Shown piece by piece: positions 17,893 through 27,156 of a stretch of DNA of 64,000 bases (the first letter of the stretch is position 1; the number at the start of each line of letters is the position of its first letter). Below the pieces are notes generated by a model. The model was not told the origin of the DNA. It ran no database searches and worked only from the letters and a program-made list of their open reading frames with translations. The translations under genes and the position numbers were made by a program. This DNA is from Ruminococcus flavefaciens (GTDB lineage Bacteria > Bacillota > Clostridia > Oscillospirales > Ruminococcaceae), in contig JAMPIL010000001.1 in NCBI GenBank assembly GCA_023662725.1, forward strand, positions 518,258 to 582,257. Direction: 5' to 3'.

Positions 17893-18903
17893 TTAAAGTA
17901 ATATGATACCGTTTTCCGCACACTTCTGAATCATTTCATCGCTCCAGACAGAGGACTGAACCTCGCCGATATGCGCCTTTTCAAGAAGAAGCATACAAAG
18001 TCTTGACTGTCCGATTCCGCCGCCGATAGTAAGCGGGAGTGTTCCGTCAGCGATCATCTGATGATATTTATACTGCATTCTGTCTTCTGCTCCGCATTCA
18101 GCAAGCTGTTTTTTCAGCGAAGTTTCATCAACTCTGATTCCCATTGAAGATATCTCCAGAGCGTTATCAAGAACCTCGTCCCAGAAGAAAATATCTCCGT
18201 TCAGAGCCCAGTCATCGTAATCGGGAGCTCTTCCGTCGTGTTTTTCTCCGCTTGCAAGCTTTCCGCCGATCTGCATGATAAATACTGTTTTATGCTCTTT
18301 AACGATGAGACGTTCACGCTCACGTGGAGTTTTATCCGGGAACATATCCTCAAGCTCCTGAGTTGTGACAAAGAACACCTCATCCGAAATTTTATCGGCA
18401 AGAACGGGATATCTGTGGCTTACCTTTCTCTTTGTGTAAACGACAGCCTTTACAACATTTTTAACCGTTTCTTTCAGATAATCAATTGTACGCTGTTCAC
18501 GGGTGATAACCTTTTCCCAATCCCACTGGTCAACGAAAATAGAGTGAGTGTTGTCGGTATCGTCATCACGTCGGATAGCGTTCATGTCAGTGTAGATACC
18601 CTCCCCTGCCTCGTAGCCGTAACGGTGAAGAGCAGTTCTCTTCCACTTTGCGAGCGACTGAACTACCTCGGCATCGCAGGAAATTTCCTTGATATCGAAA
18701 TCAACCTTGCGTTCAACGCCATTAAGATCGTCATTGATACCGCTTCCCTTTTTTACGATAAGCGGAGCGGAAACACGATCAAGAGTGAGCACTATAGAGA
18801 GAGCCTGCTGGAATATATCCTTGATATACTTGATAGCGTGCTGAGTTTCTCTGATAGTGAGCGAGGATTTATATCCCTCTGGAATATACAGCGATCTTGA
18901 CAT
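17893..18903 (-). CDS. asnA: Aspartate-ammonia ligase (asparagine synthetase A)
   Basis: The 336-residue protein matches AsnA along its length: RETQHAIKYIKDIFQ near residue 19, LDRVSAPLIVKKGSGINDDLNG near 41, AKWKRTALHRYG near 86, GIYTDMNAIRRDDDTDNTHSI near 101 and GGGIGQSRLCMLLL near 302. It makes asparagine from aspartate, ammonia and ATP. It is related in fold to class II aminoacyl-tRNA synthetases. It lies downstream of asnS behind an asparagine T-box, so low charged tRNA-Asn should raise both the synthetase and the amino acid supply. The 214-base gap to asnS contains a hairpin repeat. Confidence 0.96.
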   Translation of the reverse strand: MSRSLYIPEGYKSSLTIRETQHAIKYIKDIFQQALSIVLTLDRVSAPLIVKKGSGINDDLNGVERKVDFDIKEISCDAEVVQSLAKWKRTALHRYGYEAGEGIYTDMNAIRRDDDTDNTHSIFVDQWDWEKVITREQRTIDYLKETVKNVVKAVVYTKRKVSHRYPVLADKISDEVFFVTTQELEDMFPDKTPRERERLIVKEHKTVFIMQIGGKLASGEKHDGRAPDYDDWALNGDIFFWDEVLDNALEISSMGIRVDETSLKKQLAECGAEDRMQYKYHQMIADGTLPLTIGGGIGQSRLCMLLLEKAHIGEVQSSVWSDEMIQKCAENGIILL

Positions 18904-19013
18904 AAAATCATTCCTTTTCTGTAAATATATTCAAAGAACGGCGTCATTGACGTTCTCTGTTAGCTGTAGTAAAAATATAAAAACAAACGAGCGCTAAGCA
19001 CGATTAATAATGG

Positions 19014-19060
19014 GATTTCAAAGGATCGACTCCCCTTTTGGCAGAGCGTGGAACAGCGTC
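19014..19060. repeat. Hairpin-forming repeat, copy A
   Basis: TTCAAAGG and CCCCTTTTGGC frame a small hairpin, followed by a GTGGAA segment. The same arrangement, in inverse orientation, is seen at 27157-27228: both have TTC(C)AAAGGA, then CCCCTTT(T)GGC, then GTGGAA. Two copies in intergenic space suggest a dispersed element of REP or MITE type. Only two copies are visible. Confidence 0.45.
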
Positions 19061-19117
19061 AGGGACGGAAAGTCCCTTAAGAATCCCGATATTATGATGT
19101 CTGCGTCACTTTTTCTT

Positions 19118-20494
19118 TTATCTAATTGAACCAACTGTTCTCGGATAAAGTATAACGTCACGAATATTTGCCATACCTGTTGTATACATGATAAGTCTCT
19201 CAAATCCCAGTCCGAAACCGCCGTGAGGCACTGAACCGTACTTTCTAAGATCGAGATAATCGCTGTAAAGACTGAGGTTCATTCCTCTCTCCTCCATTGC
19301 CGCAACAAGCTTATCGTAGTCGGCTTCTCTCTCGCTTCCGCCGATAATCTCTCCTACTCCGGGAACGAGCAGATCAACTGCGGCAACAGTTTTTCCATCG
19401 GCATTCTGCTTCATGTAGAAAGACTTTATCTCCTTTGGATAATCGGTTACGAAAACGGCTTTTTTGAACACCTTCTCCGAAATATAGCGTTCATGCTCGG
19501 TCTGCAAATCGCATCCCCATTCAACAGGATAAACGAAATCTTCTCCTGATTCCTGAAGAAGCTTTATAGCCTCTGTGTAAGTAACTCTGCCGAAATCGTG
19601 AGAAATAAGCTCCTCGAGACGAGCTTTGAGTCCCTTTTCAAAATGAGCGTCAAAAAATGCGATCTCGTCAGGACAGGTTTCAAGAAGCTCACGTATAACG
19701 AATTTAACCATTTCCTCTGCAATTTCGATGACGTCATCAAGCTCCGCAAAAGCTACCTCCGGCTCGATATGCCAGAATTCGGCAAGATGCTTTGGCGTAT
19801 TGCTGTTCTCTGCACGGAAACTCGGTCCGAAAGTATATATCTTGCCCATTGCCATAGCGGCAACTTCTCCTTCAAGCTGTCCGGAAACAGAAAGTCCGGC
19901 TTTTCTGCCGAAGAAATCATTAGCGTAGTAATCTTCCTCGTTCTTGAATTCAGTTGTGTATCCGTTTGTCGTTACCTGAAACATTTCTCCTGCGCCCTCG
20001 CAGTCGCTTCCGGTAATGAGCGGAGTGTTAATATATACGTAGTTATTTTCCTGAAAATACCTGTGGATAGCCTCAGCAAGTACCGAACGCACCCTCCATA
20101 CCGCATTGAAAGTATTCGTTCTTCCTCTTAAATGGGGCATTGAGCGGAGGAATTCAAGTGTATGACCTTTTTTCTGGAGAGGATAGTCCGATGGACAAGT
20201 TCCGAGAAGCTGAATATCAGCTGGAGTACAATTTATCTCGACTGTATTATTTCTTCCCTCAACGACATTTCCGGTAACTTTAACGGACATTCCTACACGA
20301 GGCTCTTTGAAATCGGGGTCGGACTCCTTTTCGATAACTACCTGAATATTTTTCAGCGAAGTACCGTCATTCAGCTCAACAAAAGCTACGCTCTTAGAGT
20401 TTCTGGAAGTACGAACCCAGCCGCAGACCGTTACATTTTTTCCAATGAACTCTTCCTTTGATTTAATAATTTTCTTAATATCAGTATGCTTCAT
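19118..20494 (-). CDS. asnS: Asparaginyl-tRNA synthetase
   Basis: The 458-residue class II synthetase has the OB-fold anticodon-binding N-terminus (VTVCGWVRTSRNSKSVAFVE) and a catalytic core with YINTPLITGSDCEGAGEMF, LSVSGQLEGEVAAMAMGKIY, FGPSFRAENSNTPKHLAEFW (motif 2) and GGFGLGFERLIMY (motif 3). The start is the ATG at 20494 preceded by AAGGGAAAG. A longer frame reaching 20686 is open only because it reads through the T-box leader and is not coding. The gene charges tRNA-Asn and is controlled by the Asn T-box directly upstream. Confidence 0.96.
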   Translation of the reverse strand: MKHTDIKKIIKSKEEFIGKNVTVCGWVRTSRNSKSVAFVELNDGTSLKNIQVVIEKESDPDFKEPRVGMSVKVTGNVVEGRNNTVEINCTPADIQLLGTCPSDYPLQKKGHTLEFLRSMPHLRGRTNTFNAVWRVRSVLAEAIHRYFQENNYVYINTPLITGSDCEGAGEMFQVTTNGYTTEFKNEEDYYANDFFGRKAGLSVSGQLEGEVAAMAMGKIYTFGPSFRAENSNTPKHLAEFWHIEPEVAFAELDDVIEIAEEMVKFVIRELLETCPDEIAFFDAHFEKGLKARLEELISHDFGRVTYTEAIKLLQESGEDFVYPVEWGCDLQTEHERYISEKVFKKAVFVTDYPKEIKSFYMKQNADGKTVAAVDLLVPGVGEIIGGSEREADYDKLVAAMEERGMNLSLYSDYLDLRKYGSVPHGGFGLGFERLIMYTTGMANIRDVILYPRTVGSIR

Positions 20495-20519
20495 TGCAAT
20501 CTTTCCCTTCGTAAATAAA

Positions 20520-20775
20520 TAAAAAATCCCGTCCTGAATCAACAGGACGGGAACATATACTCTAACCCGTGGTGCCACCTGAATTACCGCAAAAGCGATC
20601 ACTTCTGAGCCGCTGTAACGTGCGGAAAACGTCTCTCCTACTTGGAAAAAGTTCCTTTCGGTTTGCTGCTCTGGAGTGTTATTCATACAGACTCTGATAT
20701 GCGGCTCTCACCTTACACGCACTCTCTGGGAACGAATTTCTGCACTACTTCTCTCCGTCATGGCATTTATTACAT
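20520..20775 (-). promoter_or_regulatory. T-box riboswitch, asparagine type
   Basis: The minus-strand leader has GGTGGCACCACGGG at 20565-20580, the T-box core with UGGC in the position that pairs with the tRNA acceptor end. The C matches discriminator G73 of tRNA-Asn. It is followed by a terminator stem TCCCGTCCTG/CAGGACGGGA and TTTTTT (20521-20552). Upstream, in the presumed stem I, the sequence GAATAACACTCC holds an AAC Asn codon as candidate specifier. Uncharged tRNA-Asn should stabilise the antiterminator and turn on asnS, asnA and perhaps dapF-dapL. Confidence 0.9.
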
Positions 20776-20779
20776 TTAC

Positions 20780-20808
20780 ATTGTATCATCTTTATGCAAC
20801 AATGTCAA
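20780..20808 (-). promoter_or_regulatory. Sigma-A promoter of the Asn T-box operon
   Basis: TTGACA (20803-20808) and TACAAT (20780-20785) on the minus strand have a 17-base spacer. Transcription starts near 20773, giving a leader of about 280 bases that contains the T-box. Confidence 0.85.
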
Positions 20809-20830
20809 GAGAAAAATCAAGAAAAAAGAT

Positions 20831-22021
20831 TTAAATAAACAATGTACTCATGCCGTGTTCTCTCGCATAGTTCTCCGCTTTTTTTCGATTTATCTGTTTT
20901 AGCAGCTTTATGGTCTGTTTTCTGCCTTTTTTTACTGCGTCTATAGAAATATCAGGATTATCAAATTCAGCAATATTGATGCTGTAAAGACTTTCACAGC
21001 CGCAGAATGCGTCCTCCTTAATGTCCTTAGTAAGATAGCTTATCCTAAGCTCAATAAGGTTCTGGCAGCCATAAAATGCCCAGTTCCCAATAGTCTTGAC
21101 AGTATGCGGAATATCTATGCTTTCAAGCGATCTGCACCACGAAAACGCACTCTCACCGATAACCGTGACAGAGTTTGAAATGACTACTTTTTTAAGACTG
21201 TAACACTCGGAAAAAGAAGCGATTCCAATAACTTCGACCGAACCTGAGATAACGATTCTTCTGAGTCTGCGGCACGAAAAGAAGCAAAGATCGCTGATTT
21301 TCTGAAGATAAGCCGGAAGGACGATATTTTCAAGAGAATTGCATCGTCCGAACGCTCCCTTTCCTATGGTTTTCAGCGATTCCGGGAAATTTATATCTTT
21401 TAATCTCTGACATTTCAGAAAAGCATTTTCGCCTATTGACTCAATATTTCTGGAAAGTATTATCTCTTCAAGTGCAAAACAATGGCAGAACGCAAACTTT
21501 TCAATTCTCTTCACACTGTTTGGCATGACTATCTTTTTTAAAGTTTCGTTGCCCCTGAAAGCGTACTTTCCGATAATCGTTATGCAATCGGGAATAACAA
21601 TCGCACTTGATGTTCCGATATATTTGACAAGAGTGCCTGTTTTCCTATTTATAGCCATGTTTCCTGAATCGTCGATAACAACGTCCTCATCCTTGAGAAG
21701 CTCCTCTATCTTTTTTGAATCATTATCTGCAATATCTGCTTTTTCAGGAATTTTCACCTTCGGAACAGGCTCGTTTTTCTTTTCCGGAGCTTTTATCTCT
21801 GCAAATAGTACCGGTTCAGGTTTCTTTTCGAGAATTTTCTTCCCTTCAGCGATAGGCTCGGGTTTTACATCGACAACCTTTTTCTCTTGGATAACAGGCG
21901 TTTTCGGCTTTACCTTCACTGCCCTTATTTTCTTAGACGTTTCCGCTTTTGCACATAATGGACAATTTTTATATTTTTCCGAATCATAATAATGTCTCTC
22001 CGGACATTTCACCATCTTCAA
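20831..22021 (-). CDS. Leucine-rich repeat (LRR_5/BspA-type) protein with N-terminal zinc ribbon
   Basis: The 396-residue protein opens with a zinc-ribbon-like CPERHYYDSEKYKNCPLC, followed by about 90 residues rich in Lys, Pro and Glu. About nine leucine-rich repeats of the BspA/LRR_5 type come next (TLKKIVMPNSVKRIEKFAFC, ALEEIILSRNIESIGENAF and similar). The C-terminus GRKQTIKLLKQINRKKAEN is basic. There is no signal peptide or membrane segment, so it seems cytoplasmic, unlike most BspA-type surface proteins. The TTG at 22021 follows AGGAG by about ten bases; an ATG two codons on is the alternative start. LRR proteins with such ribbons are common in Ruminococcus and have no known activity. 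Confidence 0.8.
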   Translation of the reverse strand: MKMVKCPERHYYDSEKYKNCPLCAKAETSKKIRAVKVKPKTPVIQEKKVVDVKPEPIAEGKKILEKKPEPVLFAEIKAPEKKNEPVPKVKIPEKADIADNDSKKIEELLKDEDVVIDDSGNMAINRKTGTLVKYIGTSSAIVIPDCITIIGKYAFRGNETLKKIVMPNSVKRIEKFAFCHCFALEEIILSRNIESIGENAFLKCQRLKDINFPESLKTIGKGAFGRCNSLENIVLPAYLQKISDLCFFSCRRLRRIVISGSVEVIGIASFSECYSLKKVVISNSVTVIGESAFSWCRSLESIDIPHTVKTIGNWAFYGCQNLIELRISYLTKDIKEDAFCGCESLYSINIAEFDNPDISIDAVKKGRKQTIKLLKQINRKKAENYAREHGMSTLFI

Positions 22022-22073
22022 GCTTCAACCACTCCTATCATATTTTTAGGACTTGTTTTCAAATTACTAACTA

Positions 22074-22102
22074 ATTATATCATTTTTATTATTAAAAATC
22101 AA
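22074..22102 (-). promoter_or_regulatory. Promoter of the LRR gene
   Basis: TTGATT (22097-22102), a 17-base spacer and TATAAT (22074-22079) stand about 55 bases before the LRR start. The rest of the 22022-22220 gap is AT-rich with nothing else recognised. Confidence 0.7.
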
Positions 22103-22220
22103 CAAATATTTGACTGCTTTTTCATTTTTGTTAATTATCACCATTAAAACATAATATTAGCCCTTAAAAACAAAGTTAAACCGTGATCTCAGCTATTATT
22201 GTTTATACAATATGCACAAC

Positions 22221-24446
22221 TTATGAGGTTTCACTAAGATAAATTTCAGCTCTGTTCTGAATTCTTTCAGCACACTCTTCTGCCGTAATTTCACCGTTGA
22301 TAAATTCAAAAAACTCCTCACGCATTATATCTTCAACAGGCTTGTTGCCGCCTGATAAAACAGTGCATCTTTCCACAAGCTTTTTTATTGAGTCTATCGT
22401 TTCATCGCTGACTGCTCCGCAATTTATAAACTCAAAGTTATGACACTCCTCGCCGTCTATAATAACATCAGGATTCTGTGATATACGCTGATCATGGAGC
22501 AGATTATGCTCGAAAGCGTCTTTTCTTGTTGAAAATCGCATTGAAGAAAGTGTAGCGCTCTTGTCCGCCTGATTATCAAAGCTCATGATATAATCTACAA
22601 ATGCCCAGCCTCCGGCAGTACATTTTCCGCCTCTGAGAACCGAATAAACTCCCTGATAACAAGGTGAAACCACGCCGTTGCGATTTTCGGACGGATAGTT
22701 GAGAAATGTCGCTTCACCATCCTTAAAGCCATACATTTCAGCAATATAAGACAAATCCGAAAGGCTGTTGAAATTGTGTGTCAAGAGAAGAGCCTTTTTG
22801 TCTTTTACTGCATGATACATTTCATGAGTAAGTGAATTTTGTTCTTCTTCGGAATATTCTGCCCAGTCAAAAGCTTCAACCGTTTTTGCAGTTTTCGTAA
22901 AATTAAGAAGCCTTATAAATTCATCGGAATCAAAGCTGCATACAGATCTTTCATAGTCTATCCACGAACTGAGATTTTCAAGGCAATATAATTCAAAAAC
23001 ATCTTCTGGACTGCTGCACTGTCTTTCTACTCCAAGATACATCTCTTCAGGCAGATTTTCAGCAATATCTAAAAATTCATCATAATTCCAATCGCTGTAC
23101 TCCTCCCCGATAATATCATTGTTTGCAAGAAGAAAGTTTGCGGAGAAACGATCGGAAATTCCGTAAAGACCACCCTTATACTCATAAGCCTGAACTATAT
23201 TATCAAGAATATCATCTTTGGAAAATCCTCCGTACTCTGCTGAAAGCTCCCACATATCGGCAAAAGCGCCAATATTGGTATATCGATACATAGTTCCGGT
23301 ATTGGTGTAGCAGTAAACATCTGGAGCGTTTCCGGAGAGAACGTCCTCTTTAAGCTTTTCGTCGCTGTCGTCATAAGCTTTCATCTCAACAGAGTAATTA
23401 TCGCTGTATTTATTGAACTCTACAGAAAGATCCCTCTTATCAGAATTTACATTTCCCGAAACTCCTACAACTACGGTTTCCTTATTCTGAACGTAATCGT
23501 CTGGACGTACCGTTAACAGTGATAAATAGGATTCTCTGGTCTTGTAATCACGTCCGGTAGCGACAAATTTTCCTTCTCCAGCGGGAGCAATCTGGATAAG
23601 CTCAGAACTGCTTATGTCCGAAGCAATATAATCCGTAATTTTAACAAGCTCGTCCGATTTGGTAAGACCGAAAATTCCGTCGGTCATCATGAAATAAAGC
23701 TTATAATCTCCCGTTCCCCTGACATGACCTCCCTTACGACTCAGATAGCCTCCATAAGGAATCATTTCCTGAGGTGTTCCAACGCTTTTTCCGTCCAGAA
23801 CCGCATATCCGTTCATTGATGAAACTATCATATTTCCCTCGGAATCCTCTCCGTAGAAGAAATCATTATCGCTGTCTAAAACATCGATAACGCTGCCGCT
23901 TTCATCGAGCAGTGCTGTTCCTCCGCTGAAAGGAAGTATGTAGCCGTTTCCGTAACGCACTATTCCGCTCACGAACGATTCCCCGACGGTAAAATAGCGT
24001 TCCATACCGCTTATTTTTACAGATTTAGATAACCCTCCGTCCGCATTATAGCAGCGTATCTCAAATTCAGCTTTGGCATTCTCAACGTCATTATATTGGC
24101 ACAAAACTGTGAAACTTCCATCCGATTCCGAATTCACGATAACCTCGTCGGCTTTTCTTTCAAAGGCAAGCTCGGTCGGAGCATTATACTCCATTTTCTC
24201 ATTAAATCCTACAAATTTTATCGCTCCGTCAATACTCTTGTATACGAGCCGCACTCCGTTTAATTCACTATAGGAAAGATCTTGAAAAGAGATAAGATCA
24301 TCCGGAAGCGTCAGACGCTGTTCCTTATACATGGTCTGAGTTACAGTGACTTCCGGTGAAGATTCTGGCATTTCCTGACTTTTTCCGCACGATGCGTTTA
24401 CTAATATCATTGATAGAATAATTGATATTGCTGCGAACTTTTTCAT
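22221..24446 (-). CDS. Extracellular solute-binding-like lipoprotein with N-terminal beta-propeller-like region
   Basis: The 741-residue protein has a lipoprotein signal (MKKFAAISIILSMILVNASC, with the lipidated cysteine at residue 20). Residues 40-325 are beta-rich with repeats of the form DGSFTVLCQYND and GNMIVSSMNGY, resembling a propeller. Residues from about 330 (ETVVVGVSG, FNKYSDNYSVEMKAYDD) to the end resemble periplasmic sugar-binding proteins of ABC transporters, including LSGNAPDVYCY and the WAFVDYIMS segment. The last part, AEECAERIQNRAEIYLSE, is almost the same as in the divergent neighbour. No ABC permease is nearby. It may bind oligosaccharides at the cell surface, but ligand and partners are unknown. 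Confidence 0.8.
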   Translation of the reverse strand: MKKFAAISIILSMILVNASCGKSQEMPESSPEVTVTQTMYKEQRLTLPDDLISFQDLSYSELNGVRLVYKSIDGAIKFVGFNEKMEYNAPTELAFERKADEVIVNSESDGSFTVLCQYNDVENAKAEFEIRCYNADGGLSKSVKISGMERYFTVGESFVSGIVRYGNGYILPFSGGTALLDESGSVIDVLDSDNDFFYGEDSEGNMIVSSMNGYAVLDGKSVGTPQEMIPYGGYLSRKGGHVRGTGDYKLYFMMTDGIFGLTKSDELVKITDYIASDISSSELIQIAPAGEGKFVATGRDYKTRESYLSLLTVRPDDYVQNKETVVVGVSGNVNSDKRDLSVEFNKYSDNYSVEMKAYDDSDEKLKEDVLSGNAPDVYCYTNTGTMYRYTNIGAFADMWELSAEYGGFSKDDILDNIVQAYEYKGGLYGISDRFSANFLLANNDIIGEEYSDWNYDEFLDIAENLPEEMYLGVERQCSSPEDVFELYCLENLSSWIDYERSVCSFDSDEFIRLLNFTKTAKTVEAFDWAEYSEEEQNSLTHEMYHAVKDKKALLLTHNFNSLSDLSYIAEMYGFKDGEATFLNYPSENRNGVVSPCYQGVYSVLRGGKCTAGGWAFVDYIMSFDNQADKSATLSSMRFSTRKDAFEHNLLHDQRISQNPDVIIDGEECHNFEFINCGAVSDETIDSIKKLVERCTVLSGGNKPVEDIMREEFFEFINGEITAEECAERIQNRAEIYLSETS

Positions 24447-24634
24447 ATATACAACCTCTTAAAATCAGATTTTAGGCAGCGCTGTTAAGAACCTGCACAA
24501 TGCTGTCTTTATAAATAAGTGATTTTAAAAGACAAAAAAGACGAAGAAAAAATATATTTTTTTATTTTAACAATACAAACATATCCTCTTTGCAAATTAT
24601 CGCTCACCAAACTGCAAAATAAATGCAAAATCTA

Positions 24635-24662
24635 TTGACTTATTCATTTTTAAAATTATACT
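24635..24662 (+). promoter_or_regulatory. Promoter of the plus-strand solute-binding lipoprotein
   Basis: TTGACT (24635-24640), a 16-base spacer and TATACT (24657-24662). Transcription would start near 24669, giving a leader of about 80 bases before the ATG at 24752. The remaining divergent gap 24447-24634 is AT-rich, and no clear promoter for the minus-strand gene was found. Confidence 0.6.
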
Positions 24663-24751
24663 TAGAAATACAAAACACGGCATTGCAGCAAGGTCAACGA
24701 CTGTTCCTTATGCATTGTCAGACAAAATCCAAAATGAAAGGAAATAAAACA

Positions 24752-27139
24752 ATGAATAAATTTTATTGGCGTTCTGCCGCCTTTGCAATCGCAGCCTGCC
24801 TGTCGCTTCAATCATGCAGTAAAAAAGCCGGAACTGCTTCCGAAAATTCTTCCTCAAAGCCCATTGCAGGCGGAGCTGTTACTGCCGAGCGTACTACACA
24901 AAAAGCGGAGGACGTTCTAAGCGATTCATATAAAGCTGCTCAGCTTGCTATTCCGGAAGGAATAGATTTTCTAAGCGATTTCAGATATATTCCTGACAAA
25001 GACATAGTTATGGCAGTCGGCAGCAACACACAAGCCACAAAATTGCTTTCGTTCAGTCCTGATTTTGCGTCCTCCTCGGAAATAACACTCCAGTTTCCGG
25101 AAGAATACACCTCAAGCGACGAAGCGTATCCAATTTACTCTTTTTCAAACAGCGGAGAAGTTTCCGCCCTGCTCATGCTTTACGATCACGACGAAAATTA
25201 CGACTATGAAGCAAAAACTGAAAAAAGTTATATGTTCTGTCGTTTCAGCGAAAACGGAGAGCTTACCGATAAGATAAGTATAAACGGACTTGACTCCTTC
25301 CACGATGAATACGGATATTTACAAATCTCATCTATATATGCCACAGATGACGGTGGAGCGATTCTTTGTCTGCGAAACGCAACTGTTCTTAAAATCAACA
25401 AGGACGGTTCTGTAAAGGCTTTATATCAATATAATGATGATGAAAGCACTTATGTAGACGGTTCACAAATGATCGCCGATAAAGACGGAAAATTGATCCT
25501 CTCAATAACTTCTACTGATTACACCGAAAATACTCCGCAGGTCAGTCAGAGTTTCTACGATGTAAGCCCTGAAACGGGAGTTTCTGCTGAGCCGTTCGCC
25601 GTTTCGACCACAGATTATTCTCCGAGTGGAGCTATTACAGGCGGACAAGGAGACTACCGCTTGTTCGTTCCGCTTTTTGACGCTCTTTACGGTGTAAAAG
25701 CAGACGGAAGCATTGAATCTGTTGTAAACTGGAACGACTCCGATATCGGTGCAATTACGCTTTATCCAGTAGGCGAAAACGATTTTGTCGCTTTTGGTTC
25801 TGACAATTACAGCAATCAGAATAAGTTCATTTACCTAAGAAGACGAAACATGAGCGAAGTCTCCGATACGGTGGTTTTAACTCTCGCATCTTTGTGGGGA
25901 GGCGGAAGCGATATTGTTAATCAGTTTAACCAGAGTCAAAACAAATACCGTATAAAAATCGTGGATTACAGTCAGTACAATAGCGAAGAACCGCCGTATA
26001 CAGCCGACGGAGCTATGAATCAGCTTAAAATGGATCTTATCTCCGGAAAAGCGCCCGATATTATCATCACTCAGAATCACAATGATATTACTGCGCTTTC
26101 AGGAAAGGGAGCATTCGTAGACCTCTATCAGTTTATGGAAAACGATCCGGATGTAAACCCTGATACCCTTATGCCAAATCTTCTTAAAGCCTGTGAAAAC
26201 TCAAACGGACAGCTTTATTCGCTCTCACCGTCTTTCAGTGTCCAAACAATGGCTGTCAAAACCAAGTTCACCAATAAAGAAAACTGGACTCTTGATGAAA
26301 TGATATCGCTGTATGATAACGCTCCGTCAACCGCCGATCATCTTTACGATGGAATAAGCAAAGAAGATATGTTCATAAATTTATTCTATGCCGCAACCGA
26401 TCTTGTGGATTACGAAAGTGGCGTATGTCATTTTGACAGTCCTGATTTTGTGAAGATACTCGAATTCTGCAATCGTTTTGTCACCAAGGTGGATATGCCC
26501 GATAAATTGAGCGAACCTGAGGCTCATCAGCAGTATTACACCGATAAATATTACTGGTGGAGCAACGACAGGATAATTGTTTCCGAAATAGGAGCCGACG
26601 GAGGTTCTTCTTTAAGCTATACAAAAGATGTTGAAGCCAAAGAAGATATTACTCTTGTCGGATATCCCTCATCGGACGGAAGCGGCGGAAAGCTTGATCT
26701 TTTGGAAAATATCGCCATTTCGGCTACCTGTCCAGATAAAGAAGGAGCATGGCAGTTCGTCCGCAGTTATTTCACAAAGGAATATCAGCTTGCCGAAAAC
26801 GACTACGGCGGTAAAATGAACATCCAAGGTCTATCAGCAAGAAAAGACGGTTTTGAACGTGATATGTACAAAACATCGCATTTCACCGATGAGAACGGCG
26901 AAAGCGTTGAATATTACGAAAGCAAAGGCGATAAATATTATCCTCTTACCCAGGAAGAAGAGGAAAACCTTACAAATTACATTCTCGGCTGCGATACTAT
27001 TTACGGCGACTACGATTCGGATATACTCAATATCTGCCTTGAAGAAGCGTCCGCTTACTTCGCCGGAGAGACAACCGCAGAAAATGCAGCAGATATGATT
27101 CAGAACCGTGCTTCAATAACTTTAAGTGAGAAAAGATGA
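24752..27139 (+). CDS. Extracellular solute-binding-like lipoprotein (paralogue of the divergent gene)
   Basis: The 795-residue protein has a lipoprotein signal with cysteine in SLQSCSKK at about residue 22. The layout copies the divergent gene: a beta-rich region (DGGAILCLRNATVLKINKDG, GGQGDYRLFVPLFDALYGV), then a solute-binding-protein domain from about residue 375 (TLASLWGGGSDIVNQFNQSQ, LISGKAPDIIITQNHND, KEGAWQFVRSYF), ending AENAADMIQNRASITLSE. The start is ATG 24752 after AAAGGAA. An upstream in-frame ATG at 24623 is before the promoter and is rejected. The pair is likely an old duplication; whether either feeds a transporter is unknown. Confidence 0.82.
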   Translation: MNKFYWRSAAFAIAACLSLQSCSKKAGTASENSSSKPIAGGAVTAERTTQKAEDVLSDSYKAAQLAIPEGIDFLSDFRYIPDKDIVMAVGSNTQATKLLSFSPDFASSSEITLQFPEEYTSSDEAYPIYSFSNSGEVSALLMLYDHDENYDYEAKTEKSYMFCRFSENGELTDKISINGLDSFHDEYGYLQISSIYATDDGGAILCLRNATVLKINKDGSVKALYQYNDDESTYVDGSQMIADKDGKLILSITSTDYTENTPQVSQSFYDVSPETGVSAEPFAVSTTDYSPSGAITGGQGDYRLFVPLFDALYGVKADGSIESVVNWNDSDIGAITLYPVGENDFVAFGSDNYSNQNKFIYLRRRNMSEVSDTVVLTLASLWGGGSDIVNQFNQSQNKYRIKIVDYSQYNSEEPPYTADGAMNQLKMDLISGKAPDIIITQNHNDITALSGKGAFVDLYQFMENDPDVNPDTLMPNLLKACENSNGQLYSLSPSFSVQTMAVKTKFTNKENWTLDEMISLYDNAPSTADHLYDGISKEDMFINLFYAATDLVDYESGVCHFDSPDFVKILEFCNRFVTKVDMPDKLSEPEAHQQYYTDKYYWWSNDRIIVSEIGADGGSSLSYTKDVEAKEDITLVGYPSSDGSGGKLDLLENIAISATCPDKEGAWQFVRSYFTKEYQLAENDYGGKMNIQGLSARKDGFERDMYKTSHFTDENGESVEYYESKGDKYYPLTQEEEENLTNYILGCDTIYGDYDSDILNICLEEASAYFAGETTAENAADMIQNRASITLSEKR

Positions 27140-27156
27140 TATACTTCAATTATAAG

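Noticed and set aside
17827-17895. In-frame 22-codon peptide directly after the asnA stop
   Set aside because: It has a protein-like look (SYVQEVLAASGYEIKL) but AsnA normally ends before it and no start or ribosome-binding site is present; too short to judge.
20495-20686. N-terminal extension of asnS of 64 codons
   Set aside because: It reads through the T-box and its terminator; the ATG at 20494 has a proper ribosome-binding site and gives the normal AsnRS N-terminus.
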